6,766 nt of DNA from an uncultured Verrucomicrobia subdivision 3 bacterium (GCA_903861445.1 CAIOUK010000047.1:1-6766), one strand, 5' to 3'; counted from the first letter of the stretch, positions 1-6,590 are shown. Notes: a model not told the origin generated them from the sequence alone. Translations and numbers: made by a program.

Positions 1-39
1 GATTTTGCGTTCCCCCGTTGGAATGGCATTTTGTCCGCC

Positions 40-1080
40 ATGCTTTCGCACGACGACATCAAACACGCGCTGACCGCCGTGAAATATCCCGGCTATTCCC
101 GCGACATCGTTTCCTTCGGCCTCATCAAGGAAATCTCCGCCGCCAACGGCGCGGTGAGCGTGGTGTTGCAACTGACTTCGCCAAATCCCGACGCCGCGCG
201 CCAGATCAAAACCGAGGCCGAGCTGATTTTGAAAAAGCTGCACGGCGTGAACCAGGCCATCGTCGAAGTGAAACAACCGACCGGCGGTCAGGCGGAAACC
301 GGCAAGTCGTTTGGCAACCAGACGAAAGTTGCCGGGGTGAAGCGCATCATCGCCGTGGCCAGCGGCAAGGGCGGCGTGGGCAAATCCACTTGCTCCGTCA
401 ATCTCGCCTGTGCGCTGACGCATCTCGGCGCGAAAGTCGGGCTGCTGGACTGCGACATTTACGGACCGAGCATTCCGCTCATGATGGGCGTCTACGAACG
501 GCCGACCGTGAACGAAGCCGAACGCCTCGTGCCGCCGATGGCGCACGGCGTGAAGGTGATGAGCATCGGACTTTTGCTGAACGACGATCAGCCGGTCATC
601 TGGCGCGGGCCGATGATCACGAAGACCATCAATCAATTTCTCCTCGCCGTGGAGTGGGGCGACTTGGATTTTCTGCTCGTGGATTTGCCGCCGGGCACGG
701 GCGATGCGCAGCTTTCGCTTTGCCAGACCGTGCCGCTGGATGGCGGCGTCATCATCAGCACGCCGCAGGAAGCGTCGCTGGGCGTCGTGCGCAAAGGCAT
801 CGCGATGTTCAACAAGGTGAATGTGCCCATTCTCGGCATCGTGGAAAACATGAGCTACTTCACCACGCCGAACGGCGAGCGCGTGGAAATTTTCGGGCAC
901 GGCGGCGGCAAAGAGGAAGCCGCGCGACAAAATGTTCCGTTCCTCGGCGAGATTCCGCTCTTCACCGAAATCCGCGAAGGCGGCGACCGGGGAATGCCGA
1001 TTGTCGTTTCCACGCCGAATCACGCGGCGGGCAAGGCCTTTATCCGCATCGGCGAGATTTTGCAGAAAAAGTTCAAATAA
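40..1080 (+). CDS. Mrp/NBP35/ApbC-family iron-sulfur carrier ATPase
   Basis: This family of cytoplasmic P-loop ATPases binds and transfers Fe-S clusters to target proteins. Counting from ATG 40 (346 aa), residues about 1-78 form the MIP18/DUF59 domain (begins MLSHDDIKHALTAVKYPGY). A linker leads to the ParA-like NTPase with deviant Walker A GKGGVGKST (about 109-117), the family signature CDIYGPSIPLMMG (138-150) and the DLPPGTGDAQ block (215-224). Length is normal for two-domain Mrp proteins. The usual CxxC after the ENMSYF block is absent: the sequence reads SYFTTPNGERVEIFGHGGG, so the cysteines that hold the bridging cluster in ApbC/Nbp35 are missing. I chose ATG 40 because family members start MLS..D; a TTG at 31 is also in frame, and the frame is open to the left edge, so an earlier start outside the window cannot be excluded. 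No clear Shine-Dalgarno precedes it. The prepilin-like gene starts 12 nt downstream, so the two may be co-transcribed. Family identity is firm; the cluster-carrier role is inferred. Confidence 0.93.
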   Translation: MLSHDDIKHALTAVKYPGYSRDIVSFGLIKEISAANGAVSVVLQLTSPNPDAARQIKTEAELILKKLHGVNQAIVEVKQPTGGQAETGKSFGNQTKVAGVKRIIAVASGKGGVGKSTCSVNLACALTHLGAKVGLLDCDIYGPSIPLMMGVYERPTVNEAERLVPPMAHGVKVMSIGLLLNDDQPVIWRGPMITKTINQFLLAVEWGDLDFLLVDLPPGTGDAQLSLCQTVPLDGGVIISTPQEASLGVVRKGIAMFNKVNVPILGIVENMSYFTTPNGERVEIFGHGGGKEEAARQNVPFLGEIPLFTEIREGGDRGMPIVVSTPNHAAGKAFIRIGEILQKKFK

Positions 1081-1087
1081 TTTCCGC

Positions 1088-1120
1088 CACGGATGAAACA
1101 CCGATTGAACACAGATAAAA
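1088..1120 (+). repeat. Three tandem 11-bp units spanning a start codon
   Basis: Three direct 11-bp units follow each other: CACGGATGAAA (1088-1098), CACCGATTGAA (1099-1109) and CACAGATAAAA (1110-1120). The consensus is CACNGATNNAA. The prepilin ATG (1093-1095) lies in the first unit, and the rest encodes the basic leader. The units resemble, from memory, dispersed CACGGATNAA-type repeats seen in intergenic DNA of Verrucomicrobia and Planctomycetes. That link is not verified here. It may be a dispersed repeat remnant that supplied the start of the gene, or chance. Confidence 0.6.
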
Positions 1121-1902
1121 ATGATTCTGCGTTCACGCTGGTTGAACTGCTGGTGGTCATTACCATCCTTGGAATTCTTGCGGCGCTGGTGCTGGCAGTA
1201 AATTCTCAAGCCAAAGCAAAAGCGCTGCAGATTCAATGTTTGAACAACGTGAAGCAACTTGGAATTGCTTTGCAGGAATTTAGGGCGGACTACAATTGTT
1301 ACCCGCCATTCTTGGATCCAAGCGATCATTCAGAAAATCGTTATTGGAAAAATGCCTTGGGTTACGAAATGGGCATCCATACGAATACCGGTTATTTTCC
1401 AAAAGGAGTGTGGCATTGCCCTGCGGCATCCCGACCGTCAAATTCAATTTGGAATTTGCATAACGAGGTGAGTTACGATGACTACGGCTACAATGCTTAT
1501 GGGCTTGGCTCTTTTGCTTTTACCAATTCACTCGGACTTTCCGCGTATTATTGGTTGGCCAGTTTGCCAATGCCACGCGTGAACGAATCGGAAGTTGTTG
1601 CTCCGAGCGAGATGTTTTCCGTGGGCGATGCCTTTTTTGGTGCTCCTAGCCTTATTCAAGATGGCGCGAATATCTTGGGTCGTGCAAGCGATAGCACAGT
1701 TTTATCTCATGGTCATTCGTTCGTTGATCTTGAAAGCACGAAACGAAGTTATGCCCGCCACCAAGGCCGCGCCAACGTGGTCTTTTGCGACGGCCACGTT
1801 GAATCGCCGACGCTGCAATTTCTTTTTGCCGACACCAGCGATGCCGCCTTGGTTCGCTGGAACCGCGATCACCAGCCGCACCGCGAAAAACTGGCTCCCT
1901 AA
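1093..1902 (+). CDS. Prepilin-like protein with N-terminal methylation site and C-terminal H-X9-DG motif
   Basis: This is a 269-aa type IV pilin/type II secretion pseudopilin-like protein. Residues 1-13 are a short basic leader (MKHRLNTDKNDSA). A prepilin peptidase would cut before F14, giving a mature FTLVELLVV N-terminus with the conserved Glu at mature position 5 (E18). Residues about 14-36 are the hydrophobic helix. The middle (about 60-215) is a variable globular region rich in Tyr, Asn and Ser. Near the C-terminus, H223 is followed by nine residues and D233-G234 (RHQGRANVVFCDGHVES), matching the prepilin-processing-associated H-X9-DG motif. PVC genomes carry many paralogues whose roles (surface or secretion) are mostly unknown. 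ATG 1093 is the natural start; TTG 1105 is a weaker alternative. No Shine-Dalgarno is visible. The central part is AT-richer than the neighbouring genes. The gene starts 12 nt after the Mrp stop, but no functional link is evident. Confidence 0.9.
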   Translation: MKHRLNTDKNDSAFTLVELLVVITILGILAALVLAVNSQAKAKALQIQCLNNVKQLGIALQEFRADYNCYPPFLDPSDHSENRYWKNALGYEMGIHTNTGYFPKGVWHCPAASRPSNSIWNLHNEVSYDDYGYNAYGLGSFAFTNSLGLSAYYWLASLPMPRVNESEVVAPSEMFSVGDAFFGAPSLIQDGANILGRASDSTVLSHGHSFVDLESTKRSYARHQGRANVVFCDGHVESPTLQFLFADTSDAALVRWNRDHQPHREKLAP

Positions 1903-2001
1903 TCCGGCGAGGTTGCCGATTCTCTCGGATTTGCAATGACCCAGAGCCATCATTTACCGATTGATTCAAACGGCCGGCGGTTTAATCTGTTCACCAAGTT
2001 C

Positions 2002-2865
2002 ATGAAAACCATATCCATTTTAATTTTGACACTGTTGGCGTTTTTGCGCGCTTCGGCGCAGGTGAGTGTGGTAGTGACCTCGGATCAAGAGCAGTTTTTG
2101 CCGGGCGAGGCGGTGCCGTTGGCAGTGAAAATCACCAATCGTTCCGGCCAGCAACTGCATCTGGGCGCAGATCCGGCGTGGCTGACGTTCAGTGTGGAAT
2201 CGGCGGAAGGTTTTATCGTTGTCAAAAATTCCGAGGTGCCGGTCGCGGGCGAGTTTGAGTTGGAATCGTCGCAGATGGCCATCAAGCGCGTGAATATCGC
2301 GCCGAATTTTGTGCTGACCAAGCCGGCGCGTTACCGGGTGACCGCGACGCTGCACATCAAAAGCTGGGGGGCGACGATCACCAGTCTGCCCAAGACGTTC
2401 GATGTCATCAATGGGGCAGAACTCTGGTCGCAGGATTTTGGCGTGCCCAACGGCACGAATGCCGAGCCGGCGGTGCGCAAATTCACGTTGATCGAGGCGA
2501 ATTATTTGCGCGAGCAGTTGCGGTTGTATGTGCAGGTGAGCGACCCAGCGGGGGCGATGGCGCCCGTAGTATCAGCTTTGGGGCCGATGGTTTCGTTCAG
2601 CCAGCCGGAGGAGCAGGTGGATCGCACCAATCGGCTCCATGTGTTGTGGCAGGCGGGGGCGCGGGCTTTTAATTATTGTATCGTCAATCCGGATGGCACC
2701 ATCGCCCAGCAGGATATCTACGATAATTTTAACGGTCGCCCGCATCTGACGGTCAATCAAAAGGGCGAAGTGATTGTGCGCGGCGGCACCCGCCGGACCA
2801 AGTCGTTTGCCGTGCCGCCGAAGCCGGCTCCGAACGCATTGCCCACCGAGCCGCAGGCAACGTGA
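2002..2865 (+). CDS. Exported protein of unknown function, probably beta-rich
   Basis: I do not recognise the family. The 287-aa product begins with a clear Sec signal peptide: MKT, a hydrophobic core ISILILTLLAFL, and an ASA site before Q20. Residues about 20-136 look like an immunoglobulin-like beta sandwich. They contain the segments FLPGEAVPLAVKITNRSGQQ (32-51) and KPARYRVTATLHI (107-119), a pattern common in secreted domains that bind or present ligands. Residues about 157-270 form a second segment with alternating strands (REQLRLYVQV, RLHVLWQA) and HLTVNQKGEVIVRGG near the end. The C-terminus is proline-rich (PPKPAPNALPTEP). There is no lipobox, transmembrane anchor or catalytic motif that I can see. 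The frame stays open upstream with an ATG at 1936, but that start would bury the signal peptide, so ATG 2002 is preferred. The stop lies 5 nt from the stop of the converging minus-strand gene. Confidence 0.75.
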   Translation: MKTISILILTLLAFLRASAQVSVVVTSDQEQFLPGEAVPLAVKITNRSGQQLHLGADPAWLTFSVESAEGFIVVKNSEVPVAGEFELESSQMAIKRVNIAPNFVLTKPARYRVTATLHIKSWGATITSLPKTFDVINGAELWSQDFGVPNGTNAEPAVRKFTLIEANYLREQLRLYVQVSDPAGAMAPVVSALGPMVSFSQPEEQVDRTNRLHVLWQAGARAFNYCIVNPDGTIAQQDIYDNFNGRPHLTVNQKGEVIVRGGTRRTKSFAVPPKPAPNALPTEPQAT

Positions 2866-2870
2866 CGGAA

Positions 2871-3920
2871 TTATCTCTTCAGGTCGTCCGCCGAGAGAAT
2901 CTGTTCCTGAATCTGTTTTACGATCAGCCGCGCCCGGGTCACGGCGTTGTCTTGCGTCTCGCCCCAAAATGATTTCAGCTTCACGCGCACGGCGGCGATA
3001 AAGTCGCCGTTGCGATCATGCAGCGGCATACAGACCAACACCGCGCCGGATTCGCGACCGAAGGAAACCGTGCCCTCCCGGATGGCCGCCAGTTCTGCTT
3101 CCGTTCCGAATTTACCAACGTCCGCCAAATCTTTGCTGGCGAGGATGCGCGTGGTGTTGGTCGCCGATTGTGTGTAAATCCGCAGGTCGAGGATGCGGGG
3201 TTGTTTTTTTAGCAGCGAATTGACGACGGACTGGGCGGCGGGCACGATCGGCGTGTAAGTTACTTGAGAATCGGCGAAATAACTGACGGAATCGGATTTG
3301 GTCCAGAAACCAAGCTTGCCTTCCGCGAACGAGTTGTCGCCCAATGGTGGCATCACGAGCTGGTCGTCATAAAAAATGGAGATTTGATTGCCTTCGCATT
3401 GCACCGCGAGCTTGTGCCATGTGCCGGTGGTGACATTGATTTCCGGCCCCAACGGGTCGGAGCGCAGACCGTTCACGACTTTGTAAAACCGAACGTTTCG
3501 CCCCAGCGCGCTCGCGCGGACGACGTAGAAGTTGGACGAGTTTTGGTAGCGAAACACAATGCCCGCCATCTGTTCGGTCACGCCGCTGACAATTTTGAAC
3601 TGCGTGGTGAACTTGAAATCACGGAATATCTCACCGTCATGCACACACAGCGGAAAATGTTCGTCCGTCATGTCCTGGCTGGTTTGCGCGAGCACGCCGT
3701 GACGCGTCACCGACTGGGCCTTGTCCGTGAGCGGCGCAAATGCCGAGGGCATCTCCGCCGTGACAATTTTCCAGACCGGCGGCTGGCCAGTGCCAAATAA
3801 TGCGGAGGAAAAATTTGGCGGGGTGGTGCCTTCGGTTGCGTCGCCGAAATTGAATTGCATTTCCGCCGCGGAAAGCGACACCGTCAGAGTGGCGCCGAAC
3901 AGCCAGTTGAAAATTCGCAT
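2871..3920 (-). CDS. Secreted LamG/DUF1080-like protein with C-terminal Cache-like domain
   Basis: The product has 349 aa. Residues 1-19 are a Sec signal peptide (MRIFNWLFGATLTVSLSAA, cut before E20). Residues about 20-222 form a concanavalin A-like (LamG or 3-keto-disaccharide hydrolase/DUF1080-like) domain. Its strands read MAGIVFRYQNSSNFYVVRAS (118-137), NVRFYKVVNGLRSD (142-155), TWHKLAVQCEGNQISIFYDD (167-186) and GKLGFWTKSDSVSYFADSQV (201-220). Such domains bind or process carbohydrate; I see no decisive catalytic residues. Residues about 226-345 look like a Cache/PAS-like sensory fold: LLKKQPRILDLRIYTQ, then SGAVLVCMPLHDRNGDFIAA (291-310) and a closing helix. No membrane helix follows, so it is not a standard receptor; it is probably periplasmic or outside the cell. 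The start at 3920 fits the signal peptide; an in-frame upstream extension to 4157 would overlap the divergent esterase gene and is rejected. LamG-like is fairly sure, Cache-like is tentative. Confidence 0.82.
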   Translation of the reverse strand: MRIFNWLFGATLTVSLSAAEMQFNFGDATEGTTPPNFSSALFGTGQPPVWKIVTAEMPSAFAPLTDKAQSVTRHGVLAQTSQDMTDEHFPLCVHDGEIFRDFKFTTQFKIVSGVTEQMAGIVFRYQNSSNFYVVRASALGRNVRFYKVVNGLRSDPLGPEINVTTGTWHKLAVQCEGNQISIFYDDQLVMPPLGDNSFAEGKLGFWTKSDSVSYFADSQVTYTPIVPAAQSVVNSLLKKQPRILDLRIYTQSATNTTRILASKDLADVGKFGTEAELAAIREGTVSFGRESGAVLVCMPLHDRNGDFIAAVRVKLKSFWGETQDNAVTRARLIVKQIQEQILSADDLKR

Positions 3921-3950
3921 TTGCACAGCGTAACAGATTCTGGCCGGCGC

Positions 3951-3969
3951 TGGCAAAATAGTTTTGCCA
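3951..3969. promoter_or_regulatory. Perfect inverted repeat between divergent genes, candidate operator
   Basis: TGGCAAAA (3951-3958) and TTTTGCCA (3962-3969) are perfect 8-bp inverted arms around a 3-nt spacer. They sit in the 77-bp gap between the divergent LamG-type and esterase starts. An outer GGCCGG (3942-3947) and CCGGCC (3976-3981) flank it symmetrically, with the same centre to within about 2 bp. The short spacer and the position suggest a dimeric regulator site, LacI-like in style, more than a terminator, because no T-tract follows. No convincing -35/-10 pair was found on either strand, so the regulator and promoters are unknown. Confidence 0.4.
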
Positions 3970-3997
3970 AATCCCCCGGCCGGAGCAAAATGGGCGG

Positions 3998-5455
3998 ATG
4001 AAATCATCCCGTCTTGTCTATGCGTTATTTGGCGCTGTGCTGGCGTTTCAAATCTCCGCCCGCGCTGAATTAAAACTGCCCGCCATTTTTGGCGACAACA
4101 TGGTGCTGCAACAGCAGCAGGCTGTGCCGGTCTGGGGTTGGAGCACGCCGGGCGCAAAAATCACCGTGAAATTCGCCGGCCAGAGCCAGTCCGCCGTCGC
4201 CGATGCCAGCGGCAAATGGCTCGTGAAGCTGGGAAAGCTCAAGGCTTCATTCACCCCGCAAACGCTCGTTGTAGAATCGGGAGAAACAAAAGTCTTCAAC
4301 AATATTCTCGTCGGCGAAGTGTGGCTGGCATCGGGGCAATCGAACATGGAAATGCCCATCCAAGGTTTTTCCGGTCCCAAGCCGACCATCAACGCCGAGC
4401 AGGAACTAGCCGTTGCAAATTATCCCGGCATCCGTTTGTTCAAAGTGGAACGAATGACCGCCGCCAACCCCCGCACCTATCTGGAAAAATATTCCAGCTG
4501 GTGCGAGTGTAGCTCTAATACTTTGGTCGCCACTTATTTTTCCGCCGCCGCTTATTTCTTTGGCCGCGAGATTCACACCAACCTCAACGTGCCGGTGGGG
4601 TTGATCGCCTCCGACTGGGGCGGGACGCGCATCGAACCGTGGACGCCGCCGGTGGGCTTTCAATCCGTGCCGTCGCTCGCGCAGACCAAAACTTCGGGCT
4701 TTGAGACCAACAAGCTTTCCAACCGCGAACCCACCGTGCTTTACAACGCCATGATCGCGCCCATCGTCGGCTACGCGCTGCGTGGTGCCATCTGGTATCA
4801 GGGCGAAGCCAATCGTAACGACACCAACTACGATGCCAAAATGTCCGCGCTCATCGGTGGCTGGCGCAAGGTTTGGAATGAGGGTGATTTCCCCTTTTAC
4901 TTCGTGCAAATCGCGCCCTACAAATACATCGGTAACTTGACGAACTACGTTGCGGACAAAGATCCGTTGCCCCGCTTCTGGCTGCAACAATCCCGCGCCG
5001 CCCGCCATATCAAGAACACCGGCATGATCGTGACCACCGACCTGGTGGATAATTTGAGCGACATCCATCCGCGCAACAAAAAGGACGTTGGCCATCGCCT
5101 CGCACTGCTGGCTTTGGATAAGACTTACGACAAGGACGTGCCCAGCGAAAGCCCCGCATTTGAGAAAATGAAAGTGTCTGGTAATAAGGTTATGCTGGCA
5201 TTTAAGCACACCTACGGCGGTCTCGTCAGCAAGGACAACCAGCCGTTAACTTGGTTTGAGATTGCCGGTGCCGACGGAAAATTTGTCCCCGCCGAGGCGA
5301 AAATTACCGGCAAAGAAACCATCGAGGTCTTCGCCGCCGGCTTGGACAAACCTGTCGCCGTGCGTTTCGCTTGGAATCAGCTCGCGCAACCGAACTTGTT
5401 CAATAAGGCTGGTCTGCCCGCCGAACCGTTCAACACGCAGCTGCCAGTAAAATAA
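3998..5455 (+). CDS. Exported sialate O-acetylesterase-family SGNH esterase
   Basis: The 485-aa product carries a Sec signal peptide (residues 1-23, MKSSRLVYALFGAVLAFQIS then ARA before E24). The family removes acetyl esters from sugars such as sialic acids or plant and algal polysaccharides. An N-terminal beta domain opens with KLPAIFGDNMVLQQQQAVPV (26-45) and WGWSTPGAKITVKF. The SGNH core follows: VGEVWLASGQSNMEMP (105-120) holds the nucleophile S115, a middle block is GLIASDWGGTRIEPWTP (201-217), and GAIWYQGEANR is at 263-273. The Asp-His pair D355/H357 lies in SDIHPRNKKDVGHRLA (354-369). The C-terminal beta segment (about 390-480) matches the usual end of this family (VRFAWNQLAQPNLFN, PAEPFNTQ). 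The length is normal and all catalytic residues are present. GGAG at 3982-3985 lies 12 nt before ATG 3998, too far for a good Shine-Dalgarno. A strong terminator follows the stop. The real substrate is unknown; sialate is only the family name. Confidence 0.92.
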   Translation: MKSSRLVYALFGAVLAFQISARAELKLPAIFGDNMVLQQQQAVPVWGWSTPGAKITVKFAGQSQSAVADASGKWLVKLGKLKASFTPQTLVVESGETKVFNNILVGEVWLASGQSNMEMPIQGFSGPKPTINAEQELAVANYPGIRLFKVERMTAANPRTYLEKYSSWCECSSNTLVATYFSAAAYFFGREIHTNLNVPVGLIASDWGGTRIEPWTPPVGFQSVPSLAQTKTSGFETNKLSNREPTVLYNAMIAPIVGYALRGAIWYQGEANRNDTNYDAKMSALIGGWRKVWNEGDFPFYFVQIAPYKYIGNLTNYVADKDPLPRFWLQQSRAARHIKNTGMIVTTDLVDNLSDIHPRNKKDVGHRLALLALDKTYDKDVPSESPAFEKMKVSGNKVMLAFKHTYGGLVSKDNQPLTWFEIAGADGKFVPAEAKITGKETIEVFAAGLDKPVAVRFAWNQLAQPNLFNKAGLPAEPFNTQLPVK

Positions 5456-5469
5456 TTGATTTTAAAAGC

Positions 5470-5507
5470 AAAACGGCGAACCGGTTTGGTTCGCCGTTTT
5501 TTGTTTT
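5470..5507. terminator. Bidirectional intrinsic terminator between converging genes
   Basis: A perfect 13-bp stem (AAAACGGCGAACC at 5470-5482, GGTTCGCCGTTTT at 5488-5500) closes a 5-nt loop (GGTTT). On the + strand the stem runs into TTTTTTGTTTT (5497-5507), a strong U-tract for the esterase transcript. On the - strand the other side reads CCGTTTTGCTTTTAAAA, so it can also end the aldolase operon. It sits between the esterase stop (5455) and the aldolase stop (5517), which face each other. Confidence 0.93.
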
Positions 5508-5516
5508 ACAAATCCG

Positions 5517-6566
5517 TTATTTCATCTGCGACAAAATCTGGTCGGTGATGGCTTTCACTGCTGCTTCCGCTTCGGCATCGAGGCCAACTGTGGGTTCGCC
5601 TTGCGGGGCTTGACAGGTCGCGCCGGGACGCCATTCGCCGCTGTCGCAGAGTTCGCATTCCTTCATGCCAATACGCGGGTCCACAAAGCCGAGGCTCTGC
5701 TTGATGTTGAGAATCTCCTTCATCTGCGGCCCGGTGAACGTCTGGATGGGCTTGCCAAGCTGGCCGGCCACCACGATGGTGCGGCAGTAGGCCTCGATGA
5801 TTTCCATGCGCCAGTAGGCTTCCTCGATGTTGTTGTGACTCCACGTCACGACGCCATGATTCGCCATGAGGATAGTGTTGTAATCGTCAGTAAGGTCGGC
5901 GACAAGCTTGCCCATGTCCGGCGAACCGGGCGTGCGATAGGGCGCGACACCAACCGAGCAAAACACTTCATACTCCGGCAACATGCAAGTAGGCGGCGCT
6001 TGGCCGACAACTGCGAACGCCGTGGCGTAAGGCGGATGACAATGGCAGGTGGCAATCGCCTTCGGCTGTTTCTTCATCATCTGCAAGTGCATCAGGATTT
6101 CGCTGGTGCGCTTTTTGGTGCCGCAAAGTTGGTTGCCTTCGAAATCTACGAGGCACATATCGGACGGCTTGAGCGAGCCTTTGCTCACGAGCGTCGGCGT
6201 GCAGATGGCGATGTCTTCGCCAACGCGGATGGCCATGTTGCCGCCATTGCCATCCACATAAGCGCGCTTCCACAAACGATGACCCATTTCGCAAATTTGT
6301 TCCTTCAAGCTGTGCGCGTAGGGCGAATTAAAAAACGCTTCGAGTTCCGACTTCGGCGATTTGGAATTTAATTTCTTGGTCGGCGGCGAAAGTTTGTCGG
6401 CGCTGGCAGACACGTTGCCGGTCGCAATGGCGCGCGCGCCATTGGTCTCGATGTCCTGCAACAGCTCACGCGCTGACGGCGTCACGATGGCGTCGGCGGG
6501 GATATTGACGCCCTGACCGTTGCGGATCATTTCCTGAATGTCACGGACACTGATAACTTGGCTCAT
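5517..6566 (-). CDS. Class II (fuculose-1-phosphate-type) aldolase, likely microcompartment cargo
   Basis: Class II aldolases of this type are Zn-dependent and split L-fuculose-1-P or L-rhamnulose-1-P into DHAP and lactaldehyde. The product has 349 aa, against about 215 for E. coli FucA. The core (about 76-285) has the catalytic Glu in RTSEILMH (E156), zinc ligands in ATCHCHPPYATAF (H175, H177) and a third His in MANHGVVTW (H237). The helix EEAYWRMEIIEAYCRTIVVA (248-267) is typical of the family. Residues 1-75 are an added segment with ISVRDIQEMIRNGQG and DAIVTPSARELLQDI, followed by a Ser/Lys-rich linker. The C-terminal tail (about 294-349) has C304-x2-C307-x10-C318, a Gly/Pro linker and an amphipathic helix ending DQILSQMK, which resembles a microcompartment encapsulation peptide. 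The gene lies 24 nt after a BMC-P shell gene on the same strand, which places it in a PVC-type fucose/rhamnose microcompartment operon. Substrate choice is inferred. No Shine-Dalgarno is visible before the ATG. Confidence 0.9.
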   Translation of the reverse strand: MSQVISVRDIQEMIRNGQGVNIPADAIVTPSARELLQDIETNGARAIATGNVSASADKLSPPTKKLNSKSPKSELEAFFNSPYAHSLKEQICEMGHRLWKRAYVDGNGGNMAIRVGEDIAICTPTLVSKGSLKPSDMCLVDFEGNQLCGTKKRTSEILMHLQMMKKQPKAIATCHCHPPYATAFAVVGQAPPTCMLPEYEVFCSVGVAPYRTPGSPDMGKLVADLTDDYNTILMANHGVVTWSHNNIEEAYWRMEIIEAYCRTIVVAGQLGKPIQTFTGPQMKEILNIKQSLGFVDPRIGMKECELCDSGEWRPGATCQAPQGEPTVGLDAEAEAAVKAITDQILSQMK

Positions 6567-6573
6567 ATAAAAA

Positions 6574-6587
6574 TAATAAATTTATTA
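6574..6587. repeat. 14-bp A/T-only palindrome between BMC-P and aldolase genes
   Basis: TAATAAATTTATTA is a perfect palindrome in the 24-nt gap between the BMC-P stop and the aldolase ATG. It has no GC pairs, so it makes a poor RNA hairpin. It takes the place where a ribosome binding site would be expected. It could be a protein site or simply AT-rich spacer sequence that leaves the start unstructured. Confidence 0.3.
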
Positions 6588-6590
6588 AGT

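Noticed and set aside
18..1118. A 366-aa open frame on the + strand over the Mrp gene
   Set aside because: It is very rich in Arg and Ala with no motif and overlaps the clear Mrp reading frame; it is a GC-driven shadow.
1901..1931. Inverted AATCCG/CGGATT after the prepilin-like gene, considered as a terminator
   Set aside because: The stem is only 6 bp with a long, poorly paired loop and no T-tract follows.
1936..2001. Upstream extension of the secreted protein to ATG 1936
   Set aside because: It would add 22 polar residues before a textbook signal peptide that starts at ATG 2002.
2869..2900. Possible hairpin at the converging stops (ATCTCT with AGAGA)
   Set aside because: Pairing is short and needs bulges, and no T-tract follows on either strand.
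3264..3800. + strand frame (178 aa) opposite the LamG-type gene
   Set aside because: It is an antisense shadow; the minus-strand protein has the signal peptide and domain motifs.
3921..3969. Possible minus-strand promoter TTGCCA/TACGCT before the LamG-type gene
   Set aside because: The -10 matches only 3 of 6 positions and would leave almost no leader before the ATG; too weak to list.
3921..4157. Upstream extension of the minus-strand LamG-type protein to 4157
   Set aside because: The extra residues are Arg/Ala/Pro-rich shadow sequence, overlap the esterase gene and would hide the signal peptide at 3920.
4406..5209. Long minus-strand frame (267 aa) opposite the esterase gene
   Set aside because: It is an antisense shadow of a gene with all family motifs and has no recognisable domain.
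5601..6371. Long + strand frame (256 aa) opposite the aldolase gene
   Set aside because: It mirrors the aldolase codons, is His/Arg-rich and lacks any motif.
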